A stretch of 64,000 nucleotides of DNA from DATBLE01 sp963808815 (GTDB lineage: Bacteria; Actinomycetota; Thermoleophilia; Gaiellales; Gaiellaceae), in NCBI GenBank assembly GCA_963808815.1, contig CAWEGI010000016.1:62001-126000 (forward strand). Reading direction: 5' to 3'. Shown here one piece after another: positions 45,687 to 53,890 of the stretch; the stretch's first letter is position 1; each line of letters starts with the position of its first letter. The notes below the pieces were generated by a model, which was given only the letters and a program-made list of their open reading frames with translations, did no database searches and was not told where the DNA came from. Made by a program: the position numbers and the translations under genes.

Positions 45687-46187
45687 ATGGATGTCCTCGT
45701 ACTCATCGACAAGCTCGACGACCTCGTGCACAACGCGAAGGCCGTGCCGCTCACCGACCAGGTCCGCATCGACCGCGAGGAGATCTACGACATCCTCGAT
45801 CAGATGCGCGCGACCATCCCCGAAGAGATCAAGCAGGCCCGTTGGATCGTCAAGGAACGGCAGGAGATGCTGGCCGAGGCGAAGCGGGAGTGCGACCGGA
45901 TCCTCGGCGAGGCGCGCGAGCAGGCGGCGCGCGAGGCCTCCCAGACCGAGATCGTCAAGCTCGCGGAGCGCCAGGCGCAGGAGATCATCGACGACGCTCG
46001 GCGGCAGGCCCGCGAGACGCGCCTCGAGATGGAGGACTGGGCCGACGGCATCCTCTCCACGCTCGAGGTCAACCTCGACAAGTTCCTCAGCGCCGTCAAG
46101 CGCGGTCGCGAGCGGTTGCACGAGCGCTCGCAGGAGAACGTCGTCGCCGGGGTCGCGGCGAACGACGGCGACGAAGCCGCGTACTGA
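45687..46187 (+). CDS. DivIVA-like coiled-coil protein (SepIVA-type)
   Basis: A 166-residue, almost fully helical protein. It begins DVLVLIDKLDDLVHNAKAVP and has REEIYDILDQMRATIPEEIK. A long charged coiled coil (about residues 55-140) follows, rich in Glu, Arg and Ala. The gene position, next to DUF177, rpmF, rnc and smc, matches the mycobacterial septum protein SepIVA (Rv2927c), a DivIVA-domain protein linked to polar growth and division. Assignment is by family and synteny. Confidence 0.75.
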   Translation: MDVLVLIDKLDDLVHNAKAVPLTDQVRIDREEIYDILDQMRATIPEEIKQARWIVKERQEMLAEAKRECDRILGEAREQAAREASQTEIVKLAERQAQEIIDDARRQARETRLEMEDWADGILSTLEVNLDKFLSAVKRGRERLHERSQENVVAGVAANDGDEAAY

Positions 46188-46235
46188 GCCGGCCCGCAGC
46201 GGCGACGGCAAAGCCGCCGCCGCGCGACGAGCGGA

Positions 46236-47174
46236 CTACGCTGCTTCGGCCGACGCGCCGACGCTCGACGTCAGCTTCTGCGACAGCTGGACGAACGCCT
46301 CCGCCGCACGGGTGCGGCGCCGGTCGCGGTGCCAGGCGATTCCGACCAGGCGCGGCGGCACGCGGTCGCCGAGATCGACGACGTGAATCGCGGGATCGGT
46401 CTCGTCGACGGTGAGACGGGGAACGACGGCGACGCCGACACCGGCGGCGACGAGGCCCTGAACGGTCCCGTTGTCGTCCGAGCGGAACGCGATGTGCGGC
46501 TCGCGGCCGGCCTGGCGCAGCCGGTCCTCGACCCGCTGGTTGGTGCGGCAAGTGCGGTTCGAGATCAGCGGGTGGTCGAGCAGCTCGCGTAGGCTCGGCG
46601 GCCGGTCGCGCGACGCCAGCTGGGAGCCCGCGGGGACGACGAGCACATAGGGGTCGCGGAACAGCTCGGCCACCTCGTACGGCCCCGGGTCGAGCGGCAG
46701 GACGACGAAGCTCAGATCGAGCTCGCCGCGCTCGACCAGCGCGATCAGGTCGCGGTCGTCGGCGGACTCCTGGAGCGTGACATCGACCTGCGGCCATCCG
46801 GCGGAGAACTCCCGCAACAGCTCGGGCAGGACGCGGGCGCCGACGCTCTGGTAGGTCCCGATCCGCAGCGGGCCGGCGTCGCCGGCGTCGAGCGCTGCAA
46901 GGTCGGCCTGTGCCGCCTGCAGGCGTGCGGCGATCGCGTCGGCGTGGCGGAGCAGGAGGTCGCCCGCCTCCGTCAGCGACACCGGGCGTGGGCCACCCGG
47001 GCGGTCGATCAGGCGCCTCCCGACGATCCGCTCGAGCATCGCGATCTGCTGACTGATCGCGGACTGGGTGTATCCGAGGCGCTTCGCGGCGCGGCCGAAG
47101 GTTCCCTCCTCGGCGATCGCCTTCAGGGCGATCAGGTGCCGCAGTTCCAGACCGAGCCAGGTATCAGGCGCCAT
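46236..47174 (-). CDS. LysR-family transcriptional regulator
   Basis: A 312-residue regulator. Residues about 8-70 are the LysR winged helix (LRHLIALKAIAEEGTFGRAA, KRLGYTQSAISQQIAMLERI). Residues about 95-300 are the periplasmic-binding-like effector domain (GPLRIGTYQSVGARVLPELL, LDLSFVVLPLDP). It is divergent from the EamA transporter gene, its likely target. An inverted GATTA / TAATC pair (47188-47209) lies between them. The effector is unknown. Confidence 0.88.
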   Translation of the reverse strand: MAPDTWLGLELRHLIALKAIAEEGTFGRAAKRLGYTQSAISQQIAMLERIVGRRLIDRPGGPRPVSLTEAGDLLLRHADAIAARLQAAQADLAALDAGDAGPLRIGTYQSVGARVLPELLREFSAGWPQVDVTLQESADDRDLIALVERGELDLSFVVLPLDPGPYEVAELFRDPYVLVVPAGSQLASRDRPPSLRELLDHPLISNRTCRTNQRVEDRLRQAGREPHIAFRSDDNGTVQGLVAAGVGVAVVPRLTVDETDPAIHVVDLGDRVPPRLVGIAWHRDRRRTRAAEAFVQLSQKLTSSVGASAEAA

Positions 47175-47233
47175 AATGAATACAACAGATTACGCGACTG
47201 GTGCTAATCATCACGGACAGGCACGCTTGGGTC

Positions 47234-47353
47234 GTGGAGATCGTGATCGTCCTCACGATACTGATCCTCGCCGGCGTCCTCTCGGTGGTGGGCCCCGATA
47301 CCCACGACTACGACGTGAACGACCGGCGGGGCTGGTGGCCCGGCAGGAGGTAG
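47234..47353 (+). CDS. Small single-pass membrane peptide, 39 residues
   Basis: GTG to TAG, too short for usual gene calls. It has one hydrophobic helix (IVIVLTILILAGVLSVVG) followed by a polar tail PDTHDYDVNDRRGWWPGRR. It overlaps the EamA start by 19 bases. A membrane helix plus a Trp-rich tail suggests a real small protein, but the ribosome site is poor. Confidence 0.4.
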   Translation: MEIVIVLTILILAGVLSVVGPDTHDYDVNDRRGWWPGRR

Positions 47354-48279
47354 GCAGCCGGGTCTGGCTGGCCCTGGCGGTCGTCTACGTCGTCTGGGGC
47401 TCCACCTACCTCGGCATCGACCTCGCCGTCCGGACGATTCCGCCGTTCCTGATGGCGGCCGTCCGGTTCCTGATCGCGGGCGGCCTTCTCTACGCCTGGG
47501 CGATCCGGCGCGGCGACCGTGAGGATCGCCCGACTCCGAGACACTGGCTCTCGGCGTTCCTGATCGCGGCGCCGATGCTCGCGGTCGGGAACGCGGCCGT
47601 CGGCTGGGCGGAGCAGACGCTCGACACCGGCACCGCCTCCCTGATCATCGCGTCGGTCCCGCTCTGGATGGCGCTGCTCGACCGTCTCTTCTACGGCCAA
47701 CGACTCGCCCGCGTGGTCGTCGCGGGGTTGGTCGTCGGCTTCGCCGGCGTCGGCCTCCTGGTCGCTCCGGGTGGCTCGGGCGGCGTCAGCCGGGCTGCGG
47801 TCGTGCTCGTCTTCAGTTCGCTCGCGTGGGCGATCGGCTCGCTGTACTCACGGCAGGCGCCGCAGCCCAGCCGGCCGCTGGTCTCGGCGGGGATGCAGAT
47901 GCTCGCCGGCGGGCTGATCCTGACGGTCGTCGCCGGTGTCAGCGGGGAGCTGGGCGAGGTCCATCCGGGCTCGATCTCGCTCGAGTCCTGGCTCGGGCTG
48001 GCCTACCTCGTTGCGGCCGGATCGCTGCTCGCGTTCACCGCGTACATGTGGCTGCTGCGGAACGCGCCCACGACGCTCGTCGGCACCTACGCCTATGTCA
48101 ACCCGTTCGTCGCCGTGCTGCTCGGGACTCTCGTCCTCGGCGAGCCGCTCGGTTGGCGCACGCTCGTCGGCGGCGGCATCGTGATCGCCGCAGTCGCGTT
48201 GATCGTGCGCGCGCCGAAGGAACCGGCTCCGGCCCAGCGCGAGCCCGGACCGGCCGCCGTGCCCGCACGCGGGAGGTGA
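47335..48279 (+). CDS. EamA/DMT-family transporter
   Basis: A 314-residue membrane protein with ten predicted helices in two EamA repeats. Typical segments are LALAVVYVVWGSTYLGIDLA at the start, VVGFAGVGLLVAPGG closing the first repeat, and FTAYMWLLRNAPTTLVGTYA with LLGTLVLGEPLGWRTLVGGG in the second. It exports metabolites or amino acids; the substrate is unknown. The GTG at 47335 is the most likely start. It is under probable LysR control. Confidence 0.87.
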   Translation: MARQEVGSRVWLALAVVYVVWGSTYLGIDLAVRTIPPFLMAAVRFLIAGGLLYAWAIRRGDREDRPTPRHWLSAFLIAAPMLAVGNAAVGWAEQTLDTGTASLIIASVPLWMALLDRLFYGQRLARVVVAGLVVGFAGVGLLVAPGGSGGVSRAAVVLVFSSLAWAIGSLYSRQAPQPSRPLVSAGMQMLAGGLILTVVAGVSGELGEVHPGSISLESWLGLAYLVAAGSLLAFTAYMWLLRNAPTTLVGTYAYVNPFVAVLLGTLVLGEPLGWRTLVGGGIVIAAVALIVRAPKEPAPAQREPGPAAVPARGR

Positions 48280-48325
48280 ACCAGTCCGCCGAAATCCTCC
48301 GGACTTTCGGCGGCGAGGAGGGCGC

Positions 48326-48331
48326 TACCCT
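48326..48331 (+). promoter_or_regulatory. -10 element, leaderless DUF177 gene
   Basis: TACCCT ends 6 nt before ATG 48338. Confidence 0.45.
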
Positions 48332-48337
48332 GGATCC

Positions 48338-48844
48338 ATGACGATGTTCGACCTACGCAACGTCCGGGTTCGTTCCGGCGAGGAGCACCGCGAGGCGATC
48401 GACGTGACGGTCGCGCCGCTCGTGCTCGGCGGCGAACGCTACATCTCCGTCCCGGAGGCTGTTCCCGCCGCGCTGGCGGTCACCCGGGCCTCGACCGGCT
48501 GGGTCTTCGAGCTGCGCCTGTCGGTGCGGCTGCACGGCGCGTGCGTGCGCTGCCTCGGCGACGCGGTCGTCGAGGAGACGCTGAGCCTGCGCGAGTACCA
48601 GGCGACGAGCCCCGACACCGACGAGCTGACGACGCCCTACCTGGTCGACGACCGGCTCGACCTGTCGGCCTGGGCCCGCGATGCGCTCGTCCTCGCGCTG
48701 CCGGACAAGATCCTCTGCCGCCCCGACTGCGCCGGACTCTGCCCGACGTGCGGCAAGAACCTCAACGACGAACCGCATGGTCACGAGGACGAGAACGCCG
48801 ACCCGCGCTGGGCCGTGCTCGAGCGGCTGAGGAACGAGCTCTAG
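48338..48844 (+). CDS. DUF177/YceD-family protein
   Basis: A 168-residue protein of the YceD family, thought to affect 23S rRNA or ribosome biogenesis and nearly always adjacent to rpmF, as here. Four or more cysteines are arranged as GACVRCLGDAV and CRPDCAGLCPTCGKNLNDEP, a likely zinc site. It ends in a charged segment WAVLERLRNEL. Confidence 0.9.
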   Translation: MTMFDLRNVRVRSGEEHREAIDVTVAPLVLGGERYISVPEAVPAALAVTRASTGWVFELRLSVRLHGACVRCLGDAVVEETLSLREYQATSPDTDELTTPYLVDDRLDLSAWARDALVLALPDKILCRPDCAGLCPTCGKNLNDEPHGHEDENADPRWAVLERLRNEL

Positions 48845-48855
48845 GCGGGCCGAGC

Positions 48856-48861
48856 TATACT
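48856..48861 (+). promoter_or_regulatory. -10 element, rpmF
   Basis: TATACT ends 12 nt before ATG 48874, slightly longer than the leaderless spacing seen elsewhere. Confidence 0.42.
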
Positions 48862-48873
48862 GCCGCGGCTTCC

Positions 48874-49059
48874 ATGGCAGTCCCCAAGAAGAAAACGTCG
48901 AAGTCCCGCCGCGACAAACGGCGCGCCCAGCACGGCATCGAGGCGCCGCGCATCAACGTCTGCCCGACCTGCGGACAGCCGAAGCGCCCGCATCGCGTGT
49001 GCCCGACCTGCAAGACGTACAAGGGCCGCGACGTCGAGCCTCTCTCCACACACCTCTAG
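48874..49059 (+). CDS. rpmF: 50S ribosomal protein L32
   Basis: A 61-residue protein starting AVPKKKTSKSRRDKRRAQHG. Two CxxC pairs (VCPTCGQPKRPHRVCPTC) make it the zinc-binding form. The rpmF-plsX-acpP order is typical. Confidence 0.96.
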   Translation: MAVPKKKTSKSRRDKRRAQHGIEAPRINVCPTCGQPKRPHRVCPTCKTYKGRDVEPLSTHL

Positions 49060-49065
49060 ACGCGC

Positions 49066-50043
49066 ATGACCATCCGTGTGGCCGTCGACGCGATGGGCGG
49101 CGACCGGGGCCCGGACGAGGTCGTCCAGGGCGCGCTCGCGGCCGCGCGGGACGGGATCTCGCCGGTCGTCTTCGGCCCGGCCACGTTGGACACGCGCGGG
49201 CTCGAGCACGTCGTCGCGGAGCAGGTCGTGGCGATGGACGAGAAGCCCGCCGAAGCGGTGCGCTCGAAGCCGGACAGCTCGCTGGTCGCCTCGTGCCGCG
49301 CCATCGCAGCAGGGACTGCCGACGCCGTCGTGTCGGCCGGGAACACGGGCGCGATGCTGGCAGCCGGTCTGCTGGAGATCCGCAGGGTCCCGGGTGTCGC
49401 CAGGCCTGCGATCGCGGTCCCGATCCCCGCCCGCGACGGCCCCTCCGTCTTGCTCGACTGCGGCGCGAACGCCGACGCCCGCCCGGAGCACCTGCTCCAG
49501 TTCGGGCACATGGGCGCGATCTTCGCGGAGGAGATCCTCGGCGTCGCCCGGCCCCAGGTGCGGCTCCTCTCGATCGGCGAGGAGGCGGAGAAAGGAAACC
49601 AGCTGACGCTGGAGGCGCACGCCCTGCTGGCGGAGAGCGAGCTCGACTTCCGCGGGAACACCGAGGGTCGCGACCTGCTCGCCAAGGCAGCCGACGTGGT
49701 CGTCACCGACGGGTTCACCGGAAACGTCGCGCTGAAGACGATGGAGGGGACGATCCGCACGGTGGTCGAGGGGCTTCGTGCCGAGATCGGGTCGTCGTCG
49801 CGCGGCAAGCTCGGCGGCCTGCTCATCCGCCCCGCCGTGCGCGGCCTGCGCCGCCGCCTCGACCCCGATACGTACGGCGGCGCCTACCTCCTCGGCCTCC
49901 GCGGCCTGGCCGTGATCGCGCACGGGAACTCCTCGGGCACGGCGATCGCCAACGCGATCCGCCTCGCTGCCCGCGGCGTCGAGCACGACGTGACAGGACG
50001 CCTCGCCGCGCGGTTGCCCCGCAAGGCGGAAACACCCGCTTGA
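49066..50043 (+). CDS. plsX: Phosphate acyltransferase PlsX
   Basis: It makes acyl-phosphate from acyl-ACP, the first committed step of phospholipid synthesis in many bacteria. The 325-residue protein has VAVDAMGGDRGPDEVVQGAL at the N terminus, VVSAGNTGAMLAAGLLEI, LLDCGANADARPEHLLQFGH, and FRGNTEGRDLLAKAADVVVT with DGFTGNVALKTMEG. The acyl carrier protein gene follows 57 bases later. Confidence 0.95.
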   Translation: MTIRVAVDAMGGDRGPDEVVQGALAAARDGISPVVFGPATLDTRGLEHVVAEQVVAMDEKPAEAVRSKPDSSLVASCRAIAAGTADAVVSAGNTGAMLAAGLLEIRRVPGVARPAIAVPIPARDGPSVLLDCGANADARPEHLLQFGHMGAIFAEEILGVARPQVRLLSIGEEAEKGNQLTLEAHALLAESELDFRGNTEGRDLLAKAADVVVTDGFTGNVALKTMEGTIRTVVEGLRAEIGSSSRGKLGGLLIRPAVRGLRRRLDPDTYGGAYLLGLRGLAVIAHGNSSGTAIANAIRLAARGVEHDVTGRLAARLPRKAETPA

Positions 50044-50100
50044 CGTGTGTATGATCGGCCGGCTTCAACCGCTGAAATCGGCCCCGAAAGAAGAGGTGAC

Positions 50101-50346
50101 ATGGCAGCGTCGAGAGAAGAAGTCTCCGAGCAGGTGAAGGCCGTTCTCGTCGAGCAGCTCGGCATCGACGAGGACCAGATCACTGATGAGGCTTCGTTCC
50201 AGGAAGACCTCGACGCTGACTCTCTCGACCTGGTCGAGCTGATCATGGAGCTCGAGGACCAGTTCGGGATCAAGATCTCGGACGAGGACGCCCAGAAGAT
50301 CACGACCGTCGGGCAAGCCGTCGACTACGTCTTCTCGCACCAGTAG
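50101..50346 (+). CDS. acpP: Acyl carrier protein
   Basis: An 81-residue helical carrier. The phosphopantetheine-attachment Ser is in EDLDADSLDLVELIMELEDQ. A TATGAT hexamer (50049-50054) and a ribosome site (AAGAGGTGAC) precede the ATG, so this gene has a conventional leader. It serves fatty-acid synthesis with PlsX upstream. Confidence 0.96.
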   Translation: MAASREEVSEQVKAVLVEQLGIDEDQITDEASFQEDLDADSLDLVELIMELEDQFGIKISDEDAQKITTVGQAVDYVFSHQ

Positions 50347-50365
50347 GAAGAAGACGGACGCGGGC

Positions 50366-51043
50366 GACGGGCCCGCTGCCCTACGCAAGCTGATCGACGC
50401 GCTTCCGGCCGCAAGGCTCGAGCACGTCTTCACCCATGCCTCCTGGGCGCTGGACCGGTCGGCGTCGTACGAACGGCTCGAGTTCCTCGGGGACAGCGTC
50501 CTGGAGCTGGCCGTCGCCCGGGCGCTGTACGAGCGATATCCCGAGTTCTCCGAGGGCCGGCTGGCCAAGATCCGCTCGCACGTCGTCTCGCGGATGAGCT
50601 GCGCGAAGGTCGCGAAGGCACTCGACCTGGGGCCGATGCTCGCGAGCCGCGGGGACTCCCTGCCCGACGAGGAGCTCGCGCGGCTCGTTGCCAACCGCAA
50701 CGTCCTCGCCGCCCTGCTGGAGGCAGCGCTCGCCGCCGCCTTTCTCGAGTGGGGATTCGAACAGGTGGAGCCGGCCGTCGTCGCTGCGTTCTCGGCGCAG
50801 ATCGACTACGCCGCCACCCAGCACGTCGACCACAAGACGGAGCTCCAGGAGACGCTCGCCCGCCGCAGGCGGCAGGTCGTCTACGTGGTCGTTGATGCCG
50901 AAGGCCCGGCGCACGACCGCCGCTTTACCTGTGCGGCCGTGATCGACGGCGCCGAGGCCGGAACCGGCTCGGGTCGCACCAAGAAGGAAGCCGAGCAGGA
51001 AGCCGCGCGGGAGGCGCTGGCCACGCTGGAGGACGAGACCTAG
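50366..51043 (+). CDS. rnc: Ribonuclease III (start codon unclear)
   Basis: A double-stranded RNA endonuclease. The catalytic signature ERLEFLGDSVLELAVARALY is near residue 35. LARLVANRNVLAALLEAALA holds the second acidic site, and the dsRNA-binding domain covers DHKTELQETLARRRRQVVYV and GSGRTKKEAEQEAAREALAT. The coordinate given is an open-frame estimate: no ATG, GTG or TTG exists in frame between the acpP region and the first conserved helix, only CTG 50390. A sequence error or a rare start codon is possible. The stop shares CTAG with the converging DtxR gene. Confidence 0.8.
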   Translation, partial: DGPAALRKLIDALPAARLEHVFTHASWALDRSASYERLEFLGDSVLELAVARALYERYPEFSEGRLAKIRSHVVSRMSCAKVAKALDLGPMLASRGDSLPDEELARLVANRNVLAALLEAALAAAFLEWGFEQVEPAVVAAFSAQIDYAATQHVDHKTELQETLARRRRQVVYVVVDAEGPAHDRRFTCAAVIDGAEAGTGSGRTKKEAEQEAAREALATLEDET

Positions 51044-51696
51044 CCGATTCCGATCAGCGCGGCGAGATCGCGCGAGATCGCACACCGGTCGCCGCCCGCC
51101 TCGACGAGCAGCGGTCCACCGGACGGCTCGAGCGACAGAACCCTCACCGTCTCCCCGGGGAGCAGGCCGACGCTCGACAGGTAGCGCAGCAGCTCACGGT
51201 CGCGGTCGGGGACACGCCGGATGATCCCCCGCTCGCCCGCTCCGAGCTCGGCCAGCGTGCGGAGCGGCGCATCGGCCACGGCGAGGTCGGCACCGGGAAT
51301 GGGATCCCCGTGCGGGTCGTGCGTGGGAAAGCCGAGGTCGCGGTCGATGCGGGCCTCGAGGTTCTCCGAGAGCGCATGCTCGAGCTGCTCCGCCTCGTCG
51401 TGCAACTCGTCGATCGCCACCCCGAGTCGCTGTGAGAGGTACTGCTCGAGCAGGCGATGGTGGCGGAGCACCTCGACCGCGGCGCGCCTGCCTGCCGCGG
51501 TCAGCTCGACGTCGCGATAGCGCTCGCGCCGGACGAGCCCTTCGGCGGCCAACCTCTTCAGCATCGTCGTCGCCGCCGGCGCCGACACGCCCAGCCGCTC
51601 CGCCACCGCCGACGTCGAAACGCGCGTGCGCTCCTCGTGCTCGAGGACGTAGATCGCCTTCAGGTAGTCCTCTCTCGACTTGCTTCTTTTTTTCAT
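51040..51696 (-). CDS. DtxR/MntR-family metal-dependent repressor (second copy)
   Basis: A 218-residue regulator. The winged helix is SREDYLKAIYVLEHEERTRV with AVAERLGVSAPAATTMLKRL. The dimer and metal domain is RHHRLLEQYLSQRLGVAIDE with DEAEQLEHALSENLEARIDR, and the C-terminal SH3-like domain includes VGLLPGETVRVLSLEPSGGP. It lacks the insert seen in the copy at 22999 and fits the family better. It is divergent from the multicopper oxidase gene across the palindrome at 51698. Confidence 0.9.
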   Translation of the reverse strand: MKKRSKSREDYLKAIYVLEHEERTRVSTSAVAERLGVSAPAATTMLKRLAAEGLVRRERYRDVELTAAGRRAAVEVLRHHRLLEQYLSQRLGVAIDELHDEAEQLEHALSENLEARIDRDLGFPTHDPHGDPIPGADLAVADAPLRTLAELGAGERGIIRRVPDRDRELLRYLSSVGLLPGETVRVLSLEPSGGPLLVEAGGDRCAISRDLAALIGIG

Positions 51697-51697
51697 C

Positions 51698-51717
51698 GGT
51701 TAAGATAGATCTTAGCC
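51698..51717. promoter_or_regulatory. DtxR-type operator palindrome overlapping promoters
   Basis: GGTTAAGATAGATCTTAGCC has 9-bp arms with one mismatch. It contains TAAGAT, which fits a -10 for the oxidase gene 11 nt ahead of its TTG, and the complementary TATCTT points at the repressor gene. A second small palindrome, TTAGCCTTGGCTAA, overlaps the TTG start. Confidence 0.7.
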
Positions 51718-52704
51718 TTGGCTAAAAAGATCTCGCGCCGGTCGTTGCTCTGCGCGCTGCCGCCGGTCGTCGCGGCCGGCCCGTTCGCCCTGCTCGGCTC
51801 GCGTGCGACCGCCGCCTCGCACCAGCATCACCACCACCACGACACGGCCCTTGGCCATGCGGCGATGGTGGGGATGGACACGCCGGCTCCGGGCGGCCCG
51901 AACGCGCTCGACTCGCTGCTGACGCCGCCGCCCCCGCTTCCGCACGCGCCTGGCCGTGTCCGCGAGTACACCCTGACGGCGGTCGACAGGACGATCGAGG
52001 TCGCGCAGGGCGTCTTCTTCGAGGCGTGGACGTACAACGGGACGGTTCCGGGGCCCGTGATCCGGGCCACCCAGGACGATCTCCTGCGCGTTCGGTTCGT
52101 CAACGGCGGCGCTCATCCGCACACGATCCACTTCCACGGGATCCACCCCGCGAACATGGACGGCGTCTTCGAGGTGGTGGAGCCGGGCGGCTCCTACACG
52201 TACGAGTTCCCCGCGAAGCCGTACGGGATGCAGCTCTACCACTGCCACTCGACGCCCCTGAAGAAGCACATCCACAAGGGCCTCTACGGCGCATTCATCA
52301 TCGATCCGCCGGAGCCGCGCGCGCCCGCTCAGGAGCTCGTGATGGTGATGAACGGCTACGACACGGACGGCGACGGCGAGAACAACTTCTACACGGTCAA
52401 CGGGCTGGCGTTCTACTACGCGAAGTACCCGATCGTCGTCAGACGCGGGAGGCTCGTCCGCCTCTACCTGGCCAACCTGACCGAGTTCGACCTGATCAAC
52501 TCCTTCCACCTCCACGGGGAGTTCTTCCGGGTCTACCGCACCGGATCGACCGACCAGTTCGAGTACACGGACACGGTGATGTTGTGCCAGGGCGAGCGCT
52601 GCATCATCGAGATCGACTTCCACAATCGCGGCCGGTTCATGTTCCACGCCCATCAGTCCGAGTTCACCGAGCTCGGCTGGATGGGTTTCTTCGAGGTCAG
52701 ATGA
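51718..52704 (+). CDS. Multicopper oxidase, two-domain type
   Basis: A secreted copper enzyme of 328 residues. The N terminus KKISRRSLLCALPPVVAAGP is a twin-arginine signal, followed by a His-rich stretch (HQHHHHHD). Domain 1 has VPGPVIRATQ, HTIHFHGIHPAN and QLYHCHSTPLKKHIHKGLYG; domain 2 has NSFHLHGEFFRV and MFHAHQSEFTELGWMG. These carry type 1, 2 and 3 copper ligands. Ferroxidase or laccase activity is likely, and the metal regulator and ZIP neighbours favour metal oxidation. The start is TTG 51718. Confidence 0.9.
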   Translation: MAKKISRRSLLCALPPVVAAGPFALLGSRATAASHQHHHHHDTALGHAAMVGMDTPAPGGPNALDSLLTPPPPLPHAPGRVREYTLTAVDRTIEVAQGVFFEAWTYNGTVPGPVIRATQDDLLRVRFVNGGAHPHTIHFHGIHPANMDGVFEVVEPGGSYTYEFPAKPYGMQLYHCHSTPLKKHIHKGLYGAFIIDPPEPRAPAQELVMVMNGYDTDGDGENNFYTVNGLAFYYAKYPIVVRRGRLVRLYLANLTEFDLINSFHLHGEFFRVYRTGSTDQFEYTDTVMLCQGERCIIEIDFHNRGRFMFHAHQSEFTELGWMGFFEVR

Positions 52705-53867
52705 TCCGCCGGCTGTGGCCGCTGCTGCCGCTCCTGGTGCTCGCCGCCGTGGTGGCCCTGTTCTCGTCGACGGGGGGCTCGCTCGTCGATCTCGTCGGCT
52801 CCAAGCCCCCGCCGAAGGACGAATTCCAGATCCGCCGGGTGCAGCTCTCCAAGGGCGAGGTTCGTATCCGCGTGACGAACCCGCAGCGCGAGCAATTGAC
52901 GATCGGCTCGGTGGCGATCGACGACGCGATCGTCCCCTTCCACCTCGACGGACCGCGGACGTTGGGTCGCCTACGCTCGAGCACGATCGTCGCCGGCTAC
53001 GACTGGGTCGAGGACGAGCCCCTGACCGTCGGCGTGACGAGTTCGACCGGGATCCAGGTGACCGAGGAGCTGGCGGCCGCCGTGGAGACCCCGAAGCCTT
53101 CTCCGGGCGGTTTCCTCGGCTACGCCCTGATCGGCGTCCTGGTGGGGGTGGTGCCGATTGCGCTCGGGCTCCTCTGGCTGCCGTCGCTCCGCACCGCGCG
53201 TCCGCGGTGGATCGCCGCGTTCATGGCGCTGACCGCCGGCCTGCTCACCTTCCTCGGGATCGAGGCGCTCTCGGAGGCGCTCGACCTCCAGGCCGCGCTT
53301 CCCGGCCCGCTCGGCGGCCCGGGCCTCGTGCTGCTCGGGATCGCCACCAGCTTCCTGACCATGACGTACGTGTCCCACCGCATGGCCGGCGGTGGCGGCG
53401 GCGCGGTCAGCGGCGCGGCGCTCGCCCTGCTGGTCGCACTCGGCATCGGCCTGCACAACCTCGGCGAGGGACTCGCGATCGGCTCGTCCTTCTCGCTCGG
53501 CGAGCTCGCGCTCGGCTCGTTCCTGATCGTCGGCTTCATGATCCACAACATCACCGAGGGGCTCGGCATCGCCGCGCCGATCGCCGAACAGGGGAGCGCG
53601 CCGGTCGCCGTCGCCCGGCTGGCGGGCCTTGCCCTGATCGCCGGAGCCCCCGCGATCGTCGGCGCCTGGATCGGCGGATACCTCACCTCCGACTTCCTGG
53701 GCGTGCTCTTCTTCGCGGGCGCGGCCGGTGCGGCCCTCCAGGTGGTCGTCGAGGTCGGCCGGCACCTCTCCCGGACGGCGCGGGGGACGCTCGTCTCGGG
53801 CCACGTCGTCGGCGGCTTCCTCGCCGGCATCGCGATCATGTACGTCACCGGGCTCCTGGCGTCCTGA
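52701..53867 (+). CDS. ZIP transporter with N-terminal extracytoplasmic domain
   Basis: A 388-residue protein. TM1 is at about residues 5-20. Residues about 25-140 form a predicted extracytoplasmic beta domain (DEFQIRRVQLSKGEVRIRVT, VAIDDAIVPFHLDG, LTVGVTSSTGIQVTEEL). The ZIP core follows, with about eight helices carrying LGIGLHNLGEGLAIGSSFSL and VGFMIHNITEGLGIAAPIAE, the metal motifs. The plain ZIP at 23814 lacks the added domain. It overlaps the oxidase gene by 4 bases (ATGA), so oxidation and transport are probably linked. Confidence 0.85.
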   Translation: MIRRLWPLLPLLVLAAVVALFSSTGGSLVDLVGSKPPPKDEFQIRRVQLSKGEVRIRVTNPQREQLTIGSVAIDDAIVPFHLDGPRTLGRLRSSTIVAGYDWVEDEPLTVGVTSSTGIQVTEELAAAVETPKPSPGGFLGYALIGVLVGVVPIALGLLWLPSLRTARPRWIAAFMALTAGLLTFLGIEALSEALDLQAALPGPLGGPGLVLLGIATSFLTMTYVSHRMAGGGGGAVSGAALALLVALGIGLHNLGEGLAIGSSFSLGELALGSFLIVGFMIHNITEGLGIAAPIAEQGSAPVAVARLAGLALIAGAPAIVGAWIGGYLTSDFLGVLFFAGAAGAALQVVVEVGRHLSRTARGTLVSGHVVGGFLAGIAIMYVTGLLAS

Positions 53868-53875
53868 CCGGTCGC

Positions 53876-53881
53876 TAGCCT
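53876..53881 (+). promoter_or_regulatory. -10 element, leaderless smc
   Basis: TAGCCT ends 9 nt before GTG 53891. Confidence 0.48.
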
Positions 53882-53890
53882 CCCGCACGC

